Shown here piece after piece: positions 31,153 to 40,194 of a stretch of DNA of 64,000 bases; positions within the stretch are counted from its first letter, which is position 1; every line of letters begins with the position of its first letter. The position numbers were made by a program, and so were the translations under genes. The notes below the pieces were generated by a model. It did no database searches and was not told the DNA's origin. It worked only from the letters and a program-made list of their open reading frames with translations. Source of the stretch: Chryseobacterium sp. MFBS3-17 (GTDB lineage Bacteria; Bacteroidota; Bacteroidia; Flavobacteriales; Weeksellaceae); NCBI RefSeq assembly GCF_020687745.1, contig NZ_JAJEWK010000007.1:86074-150073 (forward strand), given 5' to 3'.

Positions 31153-34100
31153 TTATCTTCGCCTATTATACGATACATTGTCCTTACTCGTCACGATTTT
31201 ATCTAAAACTTTAAAATTATCAATGATCTTAAATAGCGCCTTATTCTCAACCTCCCTTACCTTCGCAATATCCCTTCTTTCACTCAATTTTAGTTGCTCC
31301 TCTTTATTAGATTGGTATTGCAGAATTAAGTCAAGTTCTATAGACGGTAGTTCTTCTATTTTTTTATCCAACGCTGAAATTTTCTCTTCGGTAACTTTTG
31401 TTTGCTTTTCGATTTGGGTTACATTTACCCCTTTTTTGGAAAGGTTTTGAATTTCTTCATGAACTTTTGCATTCGCTAAATCAATAAATTTTTGATAGGT
31501 AGGAAGTTGATTTTTCCAATAATCAGAGTCTTTCCCTTCCTCATTTGCAAAACCTAAATATCGGTTGTAAGTTTCTTCAGCTTTGGTAACTTCTCTTTTT
31601 ACTTTTAAAAAATCTTCATATTTACGTAGTACAAAAGACGAGTCGGCGAGGAGCTTATTTTTCTCGCTCTCAATTCTTTTTTTCATGAGTTCGATTTCAA
31701 TATTGGCTCGGGTTTCGGGATTGGTGATAATTGCAGTTTTGAGTTCTTGAGTACTAATGTCTGAAATATCCAAAACATCGGCACCCTTTTTCATAGCTTC
31801 TAGGTATCGTGCTTGTTTCGATTGTAGTTTTTGCAGCATAAACACATCAATACTGTCATTGGTGAGCATAAAGTTCATGCGAACATTTTCGTTCTTGTTC
31901 CCTTGTCGATGGGCACGTCCTTCTACCTGTCGAAGCGAAGTAAAATTGTAAGGTAAAGACAATAGATACAAATCCGTTGTATTTTCCTGTAAATTCATTC
32001 CTTCCTGGATCGCTTCACTACCAATGATAATTTTTATTTTTCCACAATTAAGATCATTCTGGATAGAAATTCTTTTACTCTTGGAAGTTGAACCCGTGAT
32101 AATTCCAATTTCTTCTGGCTCGTAACCAACTTCTTTAACCAAATATTCTTTTAGCTTGGGGAATTGAGCAACCGCTAATTCTGAGTAGATAATTTGTCCA
32201 GAATCGGGTAAGTCCTCTTTGTTCTGACGAATTAAATTCATCGTTTCAATCAGCTTGGGCGAGTTTTCAACAAATTCTTGTACGGTTGGAATTTCATCAT
32301 CATAATAAGGCGACAAATAAGGAGAGATGGCAATCAGTCTTGCGTTGAGAATATGCGTGAGAATCGCTCCTTTTTCCGATTGTTCAAAATTTTCATTGAG
32401 AAGTTCGTATTGTTCTTTTGTCAGATCATTCTGCTCAATTTTATATTCTTTATTGATTTTATTGGGTCGGATCAATTCCAGATTGTCTTCTTCGCCTTTA
32501 ATATCAATGAACTCCGATAACAACTGTTGAAACAACGAATTGTTTTTAAACCGACGAACATTCGCCTTGAATTTTACATCACCTTTCGCATCAATCTCCA
32601 TGTCATTATCCGCTTCCATGAACGTTTCAAAGAAGGTATTCACATTGAAATACCCAGACTCTTCCAAACGATTGTTGGCGATAAGCGATAAGATTGAATA
32701 ATACTCTAATGGTTTGTTGGTAAAAGGCGTTGCCGAAAGTAGCGTCACATTTCTACCATCGTAATTTTCCTGAATGTATTGACATGCCATCCAAGTATTG
32801 ATGCCGAGTTTTGACGTTTGTTGATTCTGGCTTCTAAAATCCGAAGCGAATCTCCGGTTTTCGATTCGCACTTTTCCTACAATGTGGTTGGCGTTATGAA
32901 CTTCATCAAACGTCAAATAATCAAATCCGAAATCTTCCCAATTATAAATTTTTCCACGCCTCATTTTTCCTTCGAGCTCTTTTTCCTTTTCTAATTCTTT
33001 TTGAAAATCTCTTTCACTAATGGAATTAACACTTTTCAATTCGTTTTCTGAGATGTAAGAAAATTTGGAAGCTAAACTTCTGGTGATGTCTTCCGAAAAC
33101 CCAATATTGTTGAATCCTTCGTAGGTGACAATCGTAATTTCGTTGTCTTTATTATCAAATTTTGACAAGTCGAAACTCTTTCCAAGATTTCCCAACACAT
33201 TCACTTTCACGTTTGGAATTGTTTCGAATATGGTTTCTACCCATTGTTTGAGAATGCTGTCGTTTGGAACCACTATTAATGGTCTTTTTGCATTACTTCG
33301 TTCCATGGCTTCGTGCATGGAAAGAACTCCTGACAAAGTTTTTCCAAAACCCACTTCATGAGCCAACAATCCAACACCCTTGGTCGTCTGTCTTCCGATT
33401 CCAGCTTTCTGGACTTCAGTTAAGCGCAGTTCTTGCCCTTTAAAATTCAAATGAATTTTTGAAAATAAAGGAAATTTCGAATAGTCCGGGACGTGGATAT
33501 TATTGTAGTTACGGTTAAATTCTGTCACGAACCGCTCCCTCAAATCATCATCCAATTCTTCTCGGATAAATTTGTGGAACAAATCATTAGCAGCCGTTTT
33601 TCGCCTTTCACGAATGAGTGCATTTCGTTCTTTATCGCTCCCGGTAACGGTTTCGTTATCAACAAAGCTTTTCACTTCCCAAGAAGATGAACCCGCAAAA
33701 GCTTCACTCGGCAATTGACTGACAAAATCTTTAAATTTTTCGGCAAGATTATAATCAACTATGGTTTTTTCAGTTTGGCGGGTGTTGTAATTCCAAACTT
33801 CTTTTTCAACTTTCCCCAGACTGAATTGGTGAATAAATTCGTGATTAGGGCTGATTGAAATTTGATCTAAAGTTTTTGGTTTAGGAAGAACATTTTCTAA
33901 AAGTGTCTTTTGTTTCTCATATTGTTGAGCATTTAAAGACGAACTTCGGTCAAAATCTATTTCAAGCTTTTCAAGTTTTTTGTAAATATTTCCCTCTGCA
34001 TAATAGAAATCGTGTATCCATTTTCCGTCAATGTAGTTCGCAAATTTTTTGTGTTGTTCAACATTATCAAGAGTTCCATCGTAATCCGTATCACGAAAAG

Positions 34101-36276
34101 CAGCAATTTCTTCCTTTGAAATATTGGGATTATTTTGAAGAGAAGATTCTACAATGTCATCAGCTTTGGAAAACTGGTACTTCAGAATCCCTTTTTTTAT
34201 TTCGGGTTTGGTTTGGACTAGATATTCAGATTGCTGAGTGTTTTTATTTTGAGACTGAATAATTTTGTCTGCCTTATGAATAACATCTTTTAGTTCGTCA
34301 CTTGAAAAGGATCTTGATTGATTTTCAACTTCCTTTTTGAGTTGCTGATATTTTCCAATTTCTTTGACAACAGCGGGGGATTTGAATTTAATGTCATCTA
34401 AATTGGAAAGTACTTGATCTATTTTTTCTTGAACTTGAACCAAATAGGATTCATGCTTTTGATTAAGACTATTTCCAGTATCAGAGACTTTGGAATCTTT
34501 TCCTAACGTAGTTTCTGATCCGTTTTGAGCAAACGAAACATCCAAATCTTCAAATAGATTTCCGATTCTTTGGGCTTCTTTTTTATTTTGAATTTGTTCT
34601 AAGTGTAAAAGAGCATCTTCCAAATTTCCATGAACATAAGCTTCTAACCTTCCGAAACGGTTGGTTTTTTCTTTGAGTTCGCCGAGAATCTTTTCAGGAT
34701 TTTGGGTGAAATATTCCGATATATCTTTAGAAACCTTCTGCCTTGACTTTTGAAGAATCACAATATCTGTCCCGATTTGTGTTCCAGAAAAGGCTCCACT
34801 TGGAAGTCGGTAAGCATTCAATAGTTCTGCATTTTCTAAATTTTTCTGTCGGTTTAGCCAACCCGAAGGAAGCACCATTGCGAGAACTCCATTTGATTTT
34901 AAAGTATCCAATGAGCGTTTAACAAAGTAGTCTTCATATTTGGAAAGTTTAGGTTCTTCACCAAGACCTTTATAAAAGCCTCTGTGTTCTCCATAAGGTG
35001 GATTTCCAATGACCAAATCATATTTTTCTGAAAAGTTTTGAGAATCTTTTTTGCTGCCGTTCTCTTCGATAAATTCCGTTTCAAATGACCTAAGTTTGAT
35101 TTCTGCTTCAGGATGAAATATCTTGGCAATTTTAGCGGTTGTTTCATTGATTTCAAAGGCGGTAATTTGGGTTTTTGGTGCTAGATCTTTAGCAACGTAA
35201 ACAAAATTTCCAGTTCCAATACTCGGTTCTAAAACCGAGATTTCTTTTTGATTTCGGAATTGGTCTTTGATAAGATTGCGAACGGCATCAACAATTTTGG
35301 AATCGGTGTAATATTCATCTAAAATTCCGCGACCTTCTTTAGCAACACCGCCACTTTTATAATGGTTGCAAATGTCTTTAAGATCGTCTGAAATTTCAAT
35401 TCCTTCTTTAAGTAGAATTTTCTTATCGTCAGAAACAAAACAAACTGCGAAAACGACTTCTGCAACTTGTTCGTTGGTCAGTTTTTGACCTTTGTATTTT
35501 GAAATGAGAGAATTTAATTCCTCTTGGTTTTTGTTTTTTGAATTTAACTCTTCTTCTGTTCTATTGGATGGATTTCTCCCGGATACGATTCCGCCCACTG
35601 AATGTTTTGCACTTTCATTTTCTTGAGCATCTTCCGATTTTGCTTCACTACTAAATCCGTCTCGTTCTCGTTTTCTCCAATCGTTCCTTCCTGTGTTTTC
35701 AAGTCCATTTCGAGCATTGTTGCTGCCCAAAGCTTGTCCTTCTCTGTGATTTCCGTTTTGCTTGGTTTGGTGGTCTTCGCTAAGTTCTCCAGTATTTCTT
35801 CCAACAAATCCGGATCCCAAGTGCTTAACGTTGGAAACTGATTTGGATTGAGCGTTATTGTTTTCATGATTGGTCTTTTTTGATTCAACTAAAATAGTAT
35901 TTTTATTTTGGATTTTGTTTTGAAGATATTCGGTTAAGTTTTGATTTCCATTTGCTGAAATTTGATACAACTCACGAATATCCTTAATGATTTTTCCGTT
36001 AAACTTTTTGAAAATAGTATTTGTAATACCATTTCCACTTTCGCTTGCATCTAAACAAAGGAATAGTTTTCCATCAAAATCTCGGAATCGGTTGATGAAA
36101 CTTTGGATATTGACGGTAGAGTTAAGTGCGACTAGGGTTCTGTTATTTCTTTGCTTATTTAATTTGAGAAGTTCCAAAAATGAATCAGAATCCTTGCTTG
36201 TTGAAAAAAGAACGAGCTCGTTTTTACTTCCTTCAATTACAGAAATATCATTGCTTAGTGTTTGAGCGTCATTCAT
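31153..36276 (-). CDS. Giant Toprim-DNA methylase-helicase protein of conjugative element
   Basis: A 1707-residue protein. The N-terminal part has a Toprim-like acidic site (LFLCLDASESG, about residues 71-81). An N6-adenine methylase follows, with motif I LEPSIGTGNF (about 349-358) and NPPY at 425-428. A superfamily 2 helicase has Walker A-like EVGFGKT (about 974-980), DEVH at 1124-1127, SATPF, and the late motif RQVEGRAHRQGN. A long Lys/Glu-rich coiled tail ends NRRR. Such proteins are known in Bacteroidetes conjugative elements; they may protect incoming DNA or help transfer. Its last codons lie about 25 bases from the prophage end. Confidence 0.85.
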   Translation of the reverse strand: MNDAQTLSNDISVIEGSKNELVLFSTSKDSDSFLELLKLNKQRNNRTLVALNSTVNIQSFINRFRDFDGKLFLCLDASESGNGITNTIFKKFNGKIIKDIRELYQISANGNQNLTEYLQNKIQNKNTILVESKKTNHENNNAQSKSVSNVKHLGSGFVGRNTGELSEDHQTKQNGNHREGQALGSNNARNGLENTGRNDWRKRERDGFSSEAKSEDAQENESAKHSVGGIVSGRNPSNRTEEELNSKNKNQEELNSLISKYKGQKLTNEQVAEVVFAVCFVSDDKKILLKEGIEISDDLKDICNHYKSGGVAKEGRGILDEYYTDSKIVDAVRNLIKDQFRNQKEISVLEPSIGTGNFVYVAKDLAPKTQITAFEINETTAKIAKIFHPEAEIKLRSFETEFIEENGSKKDSQNFSEKYDLVIGNPPYGEHRGFYKGLGEEPKLSKYEDYFVKRSLDTLKSNGVLAMVLPSGWLNRQKNLENAELLNAYRLPSGAFSGTQIGTDIVILQKSRQKVSKDISEYFTQNPEKILGELKEKTNRFGRLEAYVHGNLEDALLHLEQIQNKKEAQRIGNLFEDLDVSFAQNGSETTLGKDSKVSDTGNSLNQKHESYLVQVQEKIDQVLSNLDDIKFKSPAVVKEIGKYQQLKKEVENQSRSFSSDELKDVIHKADKIIQSQNKNTQQSEYLVQTKPEIKKGILKYQFSKADDIVESSLQNNPNISKEEIAAFRDTDYDGTLDNVEQHKKFANYIDGKWIHDFYYAEGNIYKKLEKLEIDFDRSSSLNAQQYEKQKTLLENVLPKPKTLDQISISPNHEFIHQFSLGKVEKEVWNYNTRQTEKTIVDYNLAEKFKDFVSQLPSEAFAGSSSWEVKSFVDNETVTGSDKERNALIRERRKTAANDLFHKFIREELDDDLRERFVTEFNRNYNNIHVPDYSKFPLFSKIHLNFKGQELRLTEVQKAGIGRQTTKGVGLLAHEVGFGKTLSGVLSMHEAMERSNAKRPLIVVPNDSILKQWVETIFETIPNVKVNVLGNLGKSFDLSKFDNKDNEITIVTYEGFNNIGFSEDITRSLASKFSYISENELKSVNSISERDFQKELEKEKELEGKMRRGKIYNWEDFGFDYLTFDEVHNANHIVGKVRIENRRFASDFRSQNQQTSKLGINTWMACQYIQENYDGRNVTLLSATPFTNKPLEYYSILSLIANNRLEESGYFNVNTFFETFMEADNDMEIDAKGDVKFKANVRRFKNNSLFQQLLSEFIDIKGEEDNLELIRPNKINKEYKIEQNDLTKEQYELLNENFEQSEKGAILTHILNARLIAISPYLSPYYDDEIPTVQEFVENSPKLIETMNLIRQNKEDLPDSGQIIYSELAVAQFPKLKEYLVKEVGYEPEEIGIITGSTSKSKRISIQNDLNCGKIKIIIGSEAIQEGMNLQENTTDLYLLSLPYNFTSLRQVEGRAHRQGNKNENVRMNFMLTNDSIDVFMLQKLQSKQARYLEAMKKGADVLDISDISTQELKTAIITNPETRANIEIELMKKRIESEKNKLLADSSFVLRKYEDFLKVKREVTKAEETYNRYLGFANEEGKDSDYWKNQLPTYQKFIDLANAKVHEEIQNLSKKGVNVTQIEKQTKVTEEKISALDKKIEELPSIELDLILQYQSNKEEQLKLSERRDIAKVREVENKALFKIIDNFKVLDKIVTSKDNVSYNRRR

Positions 36277-36956
36277 CTTTGTCTTTGCTTTACAAATGCG
36301 TTAAACTCAAATAGTTCTTTTGCTCCTTCGTCCCAACTTTTTCTGGAAAGGACTTGAAGGGAAACAAAAATATCTTTCTCTTTATTGTAAGAATCAATTC
36401 TTTCTAATCTTCCTTTATAATCTTGTTCGACATGTTTGTAAAGAGAATAGGGTAGGATCGTATCGGTTGGATAAATGTAAAAACGAGTATAAATCCAAGG
36501 TGAATTAATCTCAAATCGTTTGTATTTTTTGTTGAACAAAACGGTGTCTGATAGATTTTTTCTGTTGATATAATTTGGAATCCATTCTTTTGAAAATAAT
36601 GCTCCTTGTTTTTTGTTTTCAACCAAATTCGGTCTCTGATTTTTTAAAATGTCGGAAAGAATAATTGAGTTGGAATTTTCATTTCCAAGCGAATAACACA
36701 AAGTATCTTTAATTAAATATTGTTGTTGAGTTAATTCTGGAAAACTAAAATCCGGAACTCTTTCAATGATCGTATCTCCCAAATAATTCATATTGGAAAG
36801 ATGTATGCTTTGCAAATTGTTCAAATTCTTTGACGCATCGAAGTACACATTAGAAATCAGATCAATCCTGCCTCTTTCAGATTTGATTTCTTTCCGACAC
36901 GAATTTATCGCTAAAAGGGCAGTTATAAAAAGCGTGAACCTTGCATAATTCTTCAT
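36273..36956 (-). CDS. Outer membrane lipoprotein of conjugative element
   Basis: A 227-residue protein with lipobox LLAINSC (Cys20). The mature part is beta-prone with many Asn/Tyr and ends VKQRQR. Its stop overlaps the ATG of the giant gene by four bases, so they are co-translated. No family is recognised; surface or entry exclusion is one possibility for a lone lipoprotein of a transfer module. Confidence 0.7.
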   Translation of the reverse strand: MKNYARFTLFITALLAINSCRKEIKSERGRIDLISNVYFDASKNLNNLQSIHLSNMNYLGDTIIERVPDFSFPELTQQQYLIKDTLCYSLGNENSNSIILSDILKNQRPNLVENKKQGALFSKEWIPNYINRKNLSDTVLFNKKYKRFEINSPWIYTRFYIYPTDTILPYSLYKHVEQDYKGRLERIDSYNKEKDIFVSLQVLSRKSWDEGAKELFEFNAFVKQRQR

Positions 36957-36962
36957 AATGTT

Positions 36963-36992
36963 TTGTATTTTGTAAGATTATTTTTAAATTTG
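36963..36992 (+). promoter_or_regulatory. Probable promoter of higBA
   Basis: TTG at 36963-36965 and TAAATTTG at 36985-36992 (TAnnTTTG type) with 19 bases between, ending 24 bases before the GTG of higB. Autorepression by the antitoxin is usual for this family; no clear palindrome is visible here. Confidence 0.5.
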
Positions 36993-37016
36993 TATGAAAT
37001 TTGATAAGTAAAATAG

Positions 37017-37313
37017 GTGAGGGTTATTGCAAAAAAGACGTTGGTGCTGTTTTATACAGAACACGCGGATGCCAAAAGTGCTTTGGAGGATTGGTACCGA
37101 AAAGTTTCCGATAATGATTGGCAAAATTTTGCAGACATCAAAAAAAATTTTAATAGTGTAGACAGCGTGGGTAATCAGAGATTTGTTTTCAACATCAAGG
37201 GAAATCATTATCGCATTGTGGCTTTGATCCTTTTTTCTGTCCAAATCGTTTATATCCGTTTTGTTGGAACCCATTCGGAATATGATAAAATTAATGACAT
37301 AAAAAATATTTGA
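37017..37313 (+). CDS. higB: HigB-type mRNA interferase toxin
   Basis: A 98-residue RelE-fold toxin of the HigB family, read from GTG 37017. The family stretch DWYRKVSDNDWQNFADIKKN, GNQRFVFNIKGNHYRIV and the final IYIRFVGTH-like strand are all seen. It cuts mRNA on the ribosome when free. The antitoxin gene follows by one base. The pair runs against the transfer operon, so it is an independent stability module. Confidence 0.88.
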   Translation: MRVIAKKTLVLFYTEHADAKSALEDWYRKVSDNDWQNFADIKKNFNSVDSVGNQRFVFNIKGNHYRIVALILFSVQIVYIRFVGTHSEYDKINDIKNI

Positions 37314-37314
37314 G

Positions 37315-37674
37315 ATGACGATAAAAAATGAAATGCAATACGACGCCATTATGAAACGTATCGACGAGCTACTAAAAGTGGTGAATGACGATACGCCACA
37401 AACCGACAAAGATTTCATCGAATTGATGTTACTTTCGGATATTGCTGAGGAATATGAAGAGGTGCATTACCCTATTTCAACGCCATCTTTAACCGAGGTC
37501 ATTAAACTCCGAATGTATGAGATGAACCTTACCCAAGTTAAACTAGCCGAAATTCTAGGGGTTTCTGCGCCACGAATCAGCGACTACCTCTCTGGAAGAA
37601 GTGAACCAACGCTGAAAGTGGCTAAAGCCATGCATCATAAACTCAACATCAGTCCGAGCATCATCTTGCAATAA
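37315..37674 (+). CDS. higA: HigA-type antitoxin with helix-turn-helix
   Basis: A 119-residue protein. The C-terminal half is an XRE helix-turn-helix: LTQVKLAEILGVSAPRISDY (about residues 72-91), which would bind the operator. The acidic N-terminal half probably neutralises the toxin. It starts at ATG 37315 straight after the toxin stop, and a strong terminator follows. Confidence 0.88.
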   Translation: MTIKNEMQYDAIMKRIDELLKVVNDDTPQTDKDFIELMLLSDIAEEYEEVHYPISTPSLTEVIKLRMYEMNLTQVKLAEILGVSAPRISDYLSGRSEPTLKVAKAMHHKLNISPSIILQ

Positions 37675-37687
37675 ATAAGCACGATTC

Positions 37688-37716
37688 AAAGGCTACCGAA
37701 AAAGTAGCCTTTTTTT
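37688..37716 (+). terminator. Bidirectional terminator after higA
   Basis: AAAGGCTAC (37688-37696) pairs with GTAGCCTTT (37704-37712), followed by T. It separates higBA from the leftward gene ending at 37735. Confidence 0.85.
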
Positions 37717-37734
37717 GTTCAAAGCGTACAAATA

Positions 37735-38487
37735 TTAGCGTTTAATGCTCTGCTCTTTGGCATTGTTTTTTTCCTGTTTCTGGTCGTTGTCAATTCCTTC
37801 CAAAGGTTTGTTGGTATTGATTCGGTTCATCTCTCCATCATATAAACTCAAGTTTTTGTATTGAGGATTGAGCACTGCTTTTCCCTCTACGATCTTGTCA
37901 TCCAATTCAAATTTCACTTTGACGATGTTTCCTTTTTCTAGAGATTTAATGGTATTTTCTCGGTATTCAGGTTGATCAAAAATAAGATTGGATTTCTCTA
38001 CAATTTGTACGGCATCGACACCATAATTTTGATAGAAGTTCTGAAACTGAAAATTCCCTTTTTCGGTTTTGGGTTCGCCGAAATTAAATTTCACAAAAGC
38101 TTCTTCTTGTTGATCGCTTTTCGGGTTGTGAAACTCGATTTTTACAGAACGACCTTCTAACAAATTCACAGCTTCTTTAGCAGTGAAAGTATTTTCCCGA
38201 TTGACCGGAAAATTATGCGAAATTTCTTCGCCTTTTTCGTTTTTCAGTTCGGCGTGATAGGAATTGAGAAAGACGCCACCACTTTCTGTTTTGTTGAATT
38301 TCAACGAAAAATCAACCTTGTTGCCAGGTAAAGTTTTGTCCGAATTGGTTTTGATTTCAAATTGATCTTTGGTGGATTTTATTCCTTTTTCTAAATCTTT
38401 GTGAAGTTTTGCATCTTCACCGAAACCAAGATATTTTAATTGATTTTTCAAATACGCTACTTGGTCGAATTCTTTTGGTGTGTCCAT
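37735..38487 (-). CDS. Accessory protein, DUF3945/DUF4099-like
   Basis: A 250-residue hydrophilic protein. The C-terminal part (VKFELDDKIVEGKAVLNPQY then KNLSLYDGEMNRI) resembles DUF3945-type modules common in Bacteroidetes conjugative elements. No catalytic motif is visible. Overlaps nothing; a 106-base gap with two GCAGAT-type repeats separates it from the next gene upstream. Role in transfer not established. Confidence 0.6.
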   Translation of the reverse strand: MDTPKEFDQVAYLKNQLKYLGFGEDAKLHKDLEKGIKSTKDQFEIKTNSDKTLPGNKVDFSLKFNKTESGGVFLNSYHAELKNEKGEEISHNFPVNRENTFTAKEAVNLLEGRSVKIEFHNPKSDQQEEAFVKFNFGEPKTEKGNFQFQNFYQNYGVDAVQIVEKSNLIFDQPEYRENTIKSLEKGNIVKVKFELDDKIVEGKAVLNPQYKNLSLYDGEMNRINTNKPLEGIDNDQKQEKNNAKEQSIKR

Positions 38488-38593
38488 AATGTTTTGTTTT
38501 TATTGTTGTTAATTGATTGTTGTTAGCTTATTATCTTTAGTTTCCCGCAGATAACTCAGATTGTCGCAGATTCTTTTGAATCTTAATGCAGAT

Positions 38594-39322
38594 TCATCTT
38601 CTAAAACCTTTTGATTTTTGAGTTTCTTCCTGTTCTTCCTCTTGTTCTTCTCGCATTCGATTTGCATCTTGATACAAATCCGGATTGTTGACTTTTAAAT
38701 CAATGTTTGTTTTTTGTTGTTTCTTAGAGAGGCTTTCAGAAATTCCCTCAACCGTATTGATTTCCTTTGACACGATATTCAAATCAGTAGCAATTTCTTT
38801 AGCGATTTCGGGAAACTGGTCGATTTTGTCTTGTAGAAAACTTTTGAGTTTTAAAAGCTCATTTTTATAGCGGTTGATTTCGAGAATATCCTTTTTATCG
38901 GCAATAATCGCAGTGAGTTCAGTAGCATTTTTAACCAAATCAAATTCTGCTACTTTTCCACTTTCTTCATCGTAAACCAATGCTTTCTTCCCGTAGAAAA
39001 AATTGGGTTTTTCCTCATTGATTGCTAGTTTATCTTTTCTGCCAAACTCTGCAAATTGAAGCTCGGTGTACTGAATTTGTTCTTTGCTGTTTTTGAGAAT
39101 ATCAGCGATACTTTTATCCCGCTCCAAAAAGATGACTTTCAGTTGTGTGTTGTTGTCGGTCAATTGGAAAGTCGCTCTATTCCTATCATTGTCTGCAACA
39201 ATGGTGTATCCTTGCAGGAATTTCTGAATATCATTGGCATTGAGTTTTTTAGAGAACGATAAATCTTCGTTGATAATTCCGAATTTTTTGAGTTCTTCGG
39301 TTGGTAATTGTTCAGTGTTCAT
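38594..39322 (-). CDS. Accessory protein, DUF4099/DUF3945-like
   Basis: A 242-residue protein: N-terminal about 100 residues mixed alpha/beta (EELKKFGIINEDLSFSKKLN, then VADNDRNRATFQLTDN), then a coiled coil (about 145-200) and a charged Glu-rich tail ending KGFRR. The pattern fits DUF4099-like proteins that accompany Tra operons. Its start overlaps the M23 peptidase gene by 11 bases. Confidence 0.6.
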   Translation of the reverse strand: MNTEQLPTEELKKFGIINEDLSFSKKLNANDIQKFLQGYTIVADNDRNRATFQLTDNNTQLKVIFLERDKSIADILKNSKEQIQYTELQFAEFGRKDKLAINEEKPNFFYGKKALVYDEESGKVAEFDLVKNATELTAIIADKKDILEINRYKNELLKLKSFLQDKIDQFPEIAKEIATDLNIVSKEINTVEGISESLSKKQQKTNIDLKVNNPDLYQDANRMREEQEEEQEETQKSKGFRR

Positions 39323-40190
39323 AATAGTTTGCGATTAAATTTTTTGCTTTTTTTAAATCATTTAAAAAGTGAATGGGATTAATGCTTTTTCCAAATTCCT
39401 TAACGCCGAAATGCAAATGAGGTCCGGTTGAATTTCCTGAGTTTCCTGATTTGGCAATAATGAATCCAGCTTTCACTTGTTCTCCGACTTTATAATAGAT
39501 TTCTGAAAGATGTAGGTAAGATGTTTTAAAATGGTTGTAATGATTGATTTTAATAAAATTTCCTCCGCCTTTGGAATCCCAGCCGGTTGCAGTGACGATG
39601 CCGTCCAAAACTGCATAAACGTTTTCGTAGTTGGCTTTGAGGTCAATACCATTATGCAGTTTTTTTGTTCCAGAAATCGGGTGAGTTCGTATACCAAAAG
39701 GGGAGGTCACGGATATTTTCCCTAACAAGGGCATGACAATTTTAGAATTTAAAATTTGAGCCTTTTCAACCGATTCTCTAGAAATAAAATCATATTTCGT
39801 TTTTTGGAAGTTCAATTTATGTTGGCTTGCTTCTAGTTCCTTTATTCTTAAAACCAAAGAATCATTTTTCCTTTTTTCTTCTCTTTTTTGTTCTTTGATT
39901 TGTTGGTTCTTCAATACTGTTTTCAATGAATCAATTTGACTCGTTAAACTTTTAGTCGAATCTTCAGTTTGAGTTTTTGAGTCGGTTTTTGTATTCGAAC
40001 TGAATAGATTTTTCCAAACATTTTTCTCCCTTTTTTGTATTGACGACATTTCTTTTTCAGCCATTTCTAAAACTTCGTGGTTATCTGATTTTTGGGCTTG
40101 AATTGGTATAATCGTGTTGAACTGAGCCCATGAAAAACTGCTAAAGAAAAGAAAGATTAACACGATGGGTTTTAATAAAATATTATTCAT
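39312..40190 (-). CDS. Secreted M23 peptidase (LytM type)
   Basis: A 292-residue protein with a signal peptide (MNNILLKPIVLIFLFFSSFS, cut after about AQ), a coiled-coil region (about 55-125), and a C-terminal M23 domain. The zinc residues appear in LHNGIDLKA (His and Asp) and GPHLHFGV (HxH). It probably opens peptidoglycan for the mating apparatus, as transfer-associated hydrolases do. It lies between the coupling protein and accessory genes. Confidence 0.88.
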   Translation of the reverse strand: MNNILLKPIVLIFLFFSSFSWAQFNTIIPIQAQKSDNHEVLEMAEKEMSSIQKREKNVWKNLFSSNTKTDSKTQTEDSTKSLTSQIDSLKTVLKNQQIKEQKREEKRKNDSLVLRIKELEASQHKLNFQKTKYDFISRESVEKAQILNSKIVMPLLGKISVTSPFGIRTHPISGTKKLHNGIDLKANYENVYAVLDGIVTATGWDSKGGGNFIKINHYNHFKTSYLHLSEIYYKVGEQVKAGFIIAKSGNSGNSTGPHLHFGVKEFGKSINPIHFLNDLKKAKNLIANYYEH

Positions 40191-40194
40191 TCTT

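Noticed and set aside
38488..38593. GCAGAT-type repeats resembling a CRISPR-like or extragenic repeat
   Set aside because: Only three short imperfect copies with unequal spacing; no array, no spacers, no cas genes in the window.
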